DNA from: Sphingomicrobium clamense
Lineage (GTDB): Bacteria; Pseudomonadota; Alphaproteobacteria; Sphingomonadales; Sphingomonadaceae
Direction: 5' to 3'
Assembly: GCF_019264355.1 (NCBI RefSeq)
Contig: NZ_JAHVAH010000001.1
Span: 852,001-916,000 of the forward strand
Length of the DNA stretch: 64,000 bases
Shown here: in pieces, positions 61,008-64,000 of the stretch
How the letters are laid out: each line of letters starts with the position of its first letter
Position numbering within the stretch: position 1 is the stretch's first letter
Position numbers and translations under genes: made by a program
The notes under the pieces: generated by a model
What the model saw: only the letters and a program-made list of their open reading frames with translations
Databases searched by the model: none
What the model was told of the DNA's origin: nothing

Positions 61008-62759
61008 TTAGGCGGCGATTTCGAACGGCTGGATCTCGCCCGAGAGGTAGAGGTTGCGTGCCTTGACCCGTGACAACTTGCCCGAGCTGGTGCGCGGCAG
61101 GGTGCGCGGAGGCACCAGTTCGACGATCGGCGAAATGCCAGTGATCGAGCGCACGCGCTCCTTGATCTCGGCATGGAGCGTCGCGCGCTCGCCCGGATCG
61201 GACACGCGGCAGTGGACCAGCACGGCGGGCAACTCCTCGCCTGAATCGCTGGTCAGCGCGAAAGCGGCGATATCGCCCGACTTGAAGCCCGGGAGCTGCT
61301 CGACCGCCCATTCGATATCCTGCGGCCAATGGTTACGGCCGTTGATGATGATCATGTCTTTGGCGCGGCCGACGATGAAGATGTAACCATCGGACATATA
61401 GCCCATGTCGCCGGTGTCGAGCCAACCGTCGTCCGACAGGCAGGCCGCGGTCGATTCCTCGTCGCGATAATAGCCGACCATGACGCTGGAGCCACGACAC
61501 AGGACGCGGCCGACTTCATGGTCGCCGAGAACCTTGTCTTCATTGTCGCGGATTTCGATTTCCATGCCCTCGACAGCCTTGCCGCAGTTGACGATGGCGC
61601 GGTAGCGCTGGGGACGATCGTCACCGCCAGGCGCGGGCGCGCCGCCGGCAAGCTTCTCTTCCTCGACCAGTTCGAGCTTGATGCCTTCGCCCGGCGGCAT
61701 CAGCGACACGGCGAGCGTGGCTTCGGCGAGCCCGTAGCTGGGGCAGAAGGACGACGCCTGGAACCCGGCTTCGCCATAAATGTCGAGGAAGTGCTGCATC
61801 ACGTCGGGGCGGATCATGTCCGCGCCATTGCCCGCAATGCGCCAGCGCGACAGGTCAAAGCGCTCCGACGGCTTGGACTGCGACGAGATGCGGCGAGCGC
61901 AAATGTCGTAGCCGAAGGTCGGCGAGTAAGAGAGGGTCGTGCCCGGGTTGCGGCTGATCAGGTCGAGCCAGGTCAGCGGGCGACGGGCGAAATCCTCGGT
62001 CTTCATGTAATCGACCGAAATCTGGTTCGCCATCGGCGAGAGCATGCAGCCGACCAGCCCCATATCGTGATACCAGGGCAGCCACGAAATGCAGCGGTCG
62101 GAATCCTGGACCTTCAGGCCCAGTCCATGCGCGCGCAAATTGTCGAGCAGCGAGCGGTGGGTGACCGCGACCCCGTGCGGGAAGCGGGTCGAGCCGCTGC
62201 TATACTGGAGATAGGCGATCGCATTTTCGTCGGCCTGCGGGAGCGGGGCGTCGCTCTGATCCTGCTCGGCAAGCTTCTCCCAGCTCATGGCCTTCACTTC
62301 GCGGCGCTCGGCCGCGTCGGTGGTGAAGCTTTCCATTTCTTCGGGGTAGAGGAAGAGCTGCGGGTCCGAGGACTGCAGCATGACATCGAGCTGGTCGGTA
62401 TAGCTGTCGCGTCCGCCAAAGCTCGTCGGGAGCGGCAGCGGCACCGGCCAGAGACCGGCATAGACCGCGCCGAAGAAGCAGGCGGCGAAATCGGGGTTGG
62501 TCTCGGCAACCAGCGCAACGCGGTTACCGGGCTTGAGCCCGAGCGTCATGAAGCGGCGGGCATAGCCAAGCGCATCTTCGCGCAGCTCGGCATAGGGATA
62601 GGTGCGCAGCAGCGTCCCGCGCGCATCGTGAAAGTTCATCCCGCGACTGCCTTGGGCGGCATAGTCGAGCGCGTCGCCGACCGTCGCGAAATCCGCGATG
62701 CGACGGGGCTGCGTATCCAGTGTCGGGGTTGCGCCTTCGGGCGCCAGGTCGGTGGGCAC
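61008..62759 (-). CDS. Fatty-acyl-AMP ligase (FAAL)
   Basis: A 583-residue adenylate-forming enzyme that activates a fatty acid as acyl-AMP, usually to pass it to an acyl carrier protein for lipid or polyketide synthesis. It starts at a GTG (62759) with AAGG upstream; the longer frame is not conserved. Motifs are the P-loop YLQYSSGSTRFPHGV, ISWLPWYHDMGLVG, FCPSYGLAEATLAVSL, DDGWLDTGDMGYM and KDMIIINGRNHWPQDIE, and the C-terminal LPRTSSGKLSR. The pattern is typical of FAAL proteins. No acyl carrier protein or PKS gene is nearby, so its partner is unknown. Confidence 0.93.
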   Translation of the reverse strand: MPTDLAPEGATPTLDTQPRRIADFATVGDALDYAAQGSRGMNFHDARGTLLRTYPYAELREDALGYARRFMTLGLKPGNRVALVAETNPDFAACFFGAVYAGLWPVPLPLPTSFGGRDSYTDQLDVMLQSSDPQLFLYPEEMESFTTDAAERREVKAMSWEKLAEQDQSDAPLPQADENAIAYLQYSSGSTRFPHGVAVTHRSLLDNLRAHGLGLKVQDSDRCISWLPWYHDMGLVGCMLSPMANQISVDYMKTEDFARRPLTWLDLISRNPGTTLSYSPTFGYDICARRISSQSKPSERFDLSRWRIAGNGADMIRPDVMQHFLDIYGEAGFQASSFCPSYGLAEATLAVSLMPPGEGIKLELVEEEKLAGGAPAPGGDDRPQRYRAIVNCGKAVEGMEIEIRDNEDKVLGDHEVGRVLCRGSSVMVGYYRDEESTAACLSDDGWLDTGDMGYMSDGYIFIVGRAKDMIIINGRNHWPQDIEWAVEQLPGFKSGDIAAFALTSDSGEELPAVLVHCRVSDPGERATLHAEIKERVRSITGISPIVELVPPRTLPRTSSGKLSRVKARNLYLSGEIQPFEIAA

Positions 62760-62868
62760 GGATGGATTACCTTGAGCTGTTGATCCCCTGTGAGGCAACG
62801 GGCCTCGGCCGGGCCCGCATACGAGCCAGCTTCCTCCTGCCGCGACACTATGGCACAAAAAGGGCGAT

Positions 62869-63426
62869 ATGAGCGCCGATCCAGCCCCCAAGCGTCGCAA
62901 GAAGCGCAGGAAACCGCTCGATTCCGAACAGTTGGAGGCGCTCGCGCTTCATTATGTCGGACGCTACGCGACGAGCAGGTCGAAGCTCTCTCGCTATCTC
63001 GACCGCAAGATTTACGAGCGCGGATGGGAGGGCGAATGCGGTCCGGACGTCCCCGGGATCGTCGAGCGTTTCGCCAAGGCGGGCTATGTCGACGACTCGG
63101 CCTATGCCGCGATGCGCGCCCGCGATCTGGCGGCGCGAGGCTATGGCGAGGGGCGGCTGAGGCAACGACTCTACGCCGACGGCATTGCCGACGACGATAG
63201 CGAGGAAGCGCGCGCGATCGCGCAGGCGAACCGTGCCGAAGCCGCCATTGCCTTTGCCTCGCGCCGTCGTTTCGGTCCCTTCGCCGTCGCTCCGTTGGAG
63301 GACCAAAAAGCGCGGGAAAAGGCGCTTTCGGCGATGATCCGGGCGGGGCACAGCTTCGAAATTTCGAAGCGCATTCTCGCCATGGCGCCCGGCGATCCGA
63401 TCAGCGCCGAAACACTTTGTGAATGA
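62869..63426 (+). CDS. recX: Regulatory protein RecX
   Basis: A 185-residue RecX family protein, which blocks or disassembles RecA filaments. The helical repeats are visible: LEALALHYVGRYATSRSKLSRYLDRKI, VERFAKAGYVDDSAYAAMRARDLAARGYG and RQRLYADGIADDD. recA is not adjacent, as is common in alphaproteobacteria. It is divergent from the fatty-acyl-AMP ligase, and the 110-base gap holds both starts. The cold-shock gene follows after about 90 bases. Confidence 0.88.
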   Translation: MSADPAPKRRKKRRKPLDSEQLEALALHYVGRYATSRSKLSRYLDRKIYERGWEGECGPDVPGIVERFAKAGYVDDSAYAAMRARDLAARGYGEGRLRQRLYADGIADDDSEEARAIAQANRAEAAIAFASRRRFGPFAVAPLEDQKAREKALSAMIRAGHSFEISKRILAMAPGDPISAETLCE

Positions 63427-63471
63427 AAACAAGGCGTTGTCAACCTGGATAATCGTTATGTCGGTTTAACG

Positions 63472-63493
63472 ACGTTAGCCTTTGTGCTAACGT
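63472..63493 (+). promoter_or_regulatory. Perfect inverted repeat upstream of the cold-shock gene
   Basis: ACGTTAGC-N6-GCTAACGT, followed by TTTC, about 45 bases after the recX stop and 26 bases before the cold-shock ATG. It may be a leader hairpin, an operator or a weak recX terminator. Confidence 0.5.
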
Positions 63494-63518
63494 TTCATCC
63501 AAGGAGGGCGCTCGGCGT

Positions 63519-64000
63519 ATGCGAATGAGCGAACATGTAAACGACACGGAGGGTGGTGCGGAGCGCGCCGTCAGTCCCTCGCCCGCCAACGGTTCGTCGG
63601 CTCCCGAACGATCCGAGCCGGAAGAGCATGAAGTTTCGGGCCAGGTCAAATGGTTCGATACGACCCGCGGATTCGGCTTCATCGTTTCCGACGAAATTGA
63701 CGGCGACATCCTGCTTCACTTCACCGTCCTGGCCGACCACGACCGGCGCAGCCTGCCCGAAGGCGCCAGCGTCGAGGTCACGGCGGTGAAGCATTCGCGC
63801 GGCTGGCAGGCCAAGCAAATCCACTCGATCGATCTCTCGACCGCCTTGCCCTACGAGCCGCGGACGTCCATGTCTTCCGGTGAACGGGCGGACCGCGCGT
63901 CGCTCCTCGACGATGCGGGGCCGTTCGAACCGGTGGAGGTGAAATGGTTCAATCGCGTTCGTGGCTACGGGTTCGTCAATCGGGAGGGGACCGAGGAACC
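63519..64000 (+). CDS. Double cold-shock-domain protein (partial, runs off the window)
   Basis: 160 codons are visible and no stop is reached. It starts at the ATG 63519 behind AAGGAGGG. An acidic, Ser/Pro-rich N-terminal tail is followed by a first cold-shock domain from about residue 43 (GQVKWFDTTRGFGFIVSDE with RNP1-like GFGFI, then DILLHFTVL). A linker of about 30 residues leads to a second domain beginning VEVKWFNRVRGYGFVNREGT. Two-domain CSPs are typical of alphaproteobacteria and act as RNA chaperones in cold or stationary phase. The C-terminus lies outside the window. Confidence 0.93.
   Translation, partial: MRMSEHVNDTEGGAERAVSPSPANGSSAPERSEPEEHEVSGQVKWFDTTRGFGFIVSDEIDGDILLHFTVLADHDRRSLPEGASVEVTAVKHSRGWQAKQIHSIDLSTALPYEPRTSMSSGERADRASLLDDAGPFEPVEVKWFNRVRGYGFVNREGTEE

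Overview
The window is GC-rich, gene-dense chromosomal DNA of an alphaproteobacterium, most likely a sphingomonad (Sphingomonadales). The grounds are the OmpA-like barrels with long polyproline tails, an RNase E with an acidic insert in its S1 domain and a GWWQ-type C-terminus, tandem entericidin lipoproteins, an acyl-CoA dehydrogenase-rich beta-oxidation cluster, and EcfG-type (general stress) promoter motifs. I see no transposase, integrase, phage gene, CRISPR array or rRNA. The only clearly decaying DNA is a TPR-sulfotransferase pseudogene near the left end.

Layout. 0-2.9 kb: thiolase, a sulfotransferase pseudogene bracketed by two copies of the thiolase 3' end, and tRNA-Arg(TCT). 2.9-6 kb: PL6 polysaccharide lyase, purS-purQ, a 50-residue membrane peptide and a PaaI-type thioesterase. 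6-12.9 kb: acyl-CoA catabolism (a heteromer-like acyl-CoA dehydrogenase pair, a third dehydrogenase of the ACAD10/11 type, an SDR, a fused hydratase/3-hydroxyacyl-CoA dehydrogenase, a MarR regulator). 13-19.6 kb: envelope genes (L,D-transpeptidase, two OmpA-like proteins, SleB-type hydrolase) around typA. 19.7-30.7 kb: response regulator, LigD-Ku end joining, tRNA-Gln, Ppx/GppA-rlmE, DsbA-like oxidoreductase with an M48 protease, RNase E and a lipoprotein amidase. 30.7-37.9 kb: PBP1A, prfB, a lipoprotein methyltransferase, thyA, an S41 protease and three entericidins.

38-61 kb is the transcription/translation supercluster tRNA-Trp-secE-nusG-rplK-rplA-rplJ-rplL-rpoB-rpoC, all on the minus strand. 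Each junction that is usually tight has been opened by genes that are mostly on the plus strand: a MarR regulator and a PD40 propeller between nusG and rplK, a cupin between rplA and rplJ, and about 8 kb between rplL and rpoB. That 8 kb holds a DUF2975/HTH/30-residue-peptide module with a repeated operator, a CPBP protease, an amidohydrolase, an L,D-transpeptidase, and an ECF sigma/RskA-type anti-sigma/two-FAS1/DM13 block. Putative TTGCGC-type promoters before rplK and rpoB fit independent transcription of the separated parts. 61-64 kb: fatty-acyl-AMP ligase, recX and a double cold-shock protein cut by the window end.

The observations most worth following are the opened ribosomal/RNA-polymerase supercluster, the ECF-RskA-FAS1 set (the same pairing as mycobacterial SigK-RskA with MPT70/MPT83), the OmpA-like duplicates that share EcfG-type promoters and leaders of about 180 nt, and the thiolase-end repeat around the decaying sulfotransferase.
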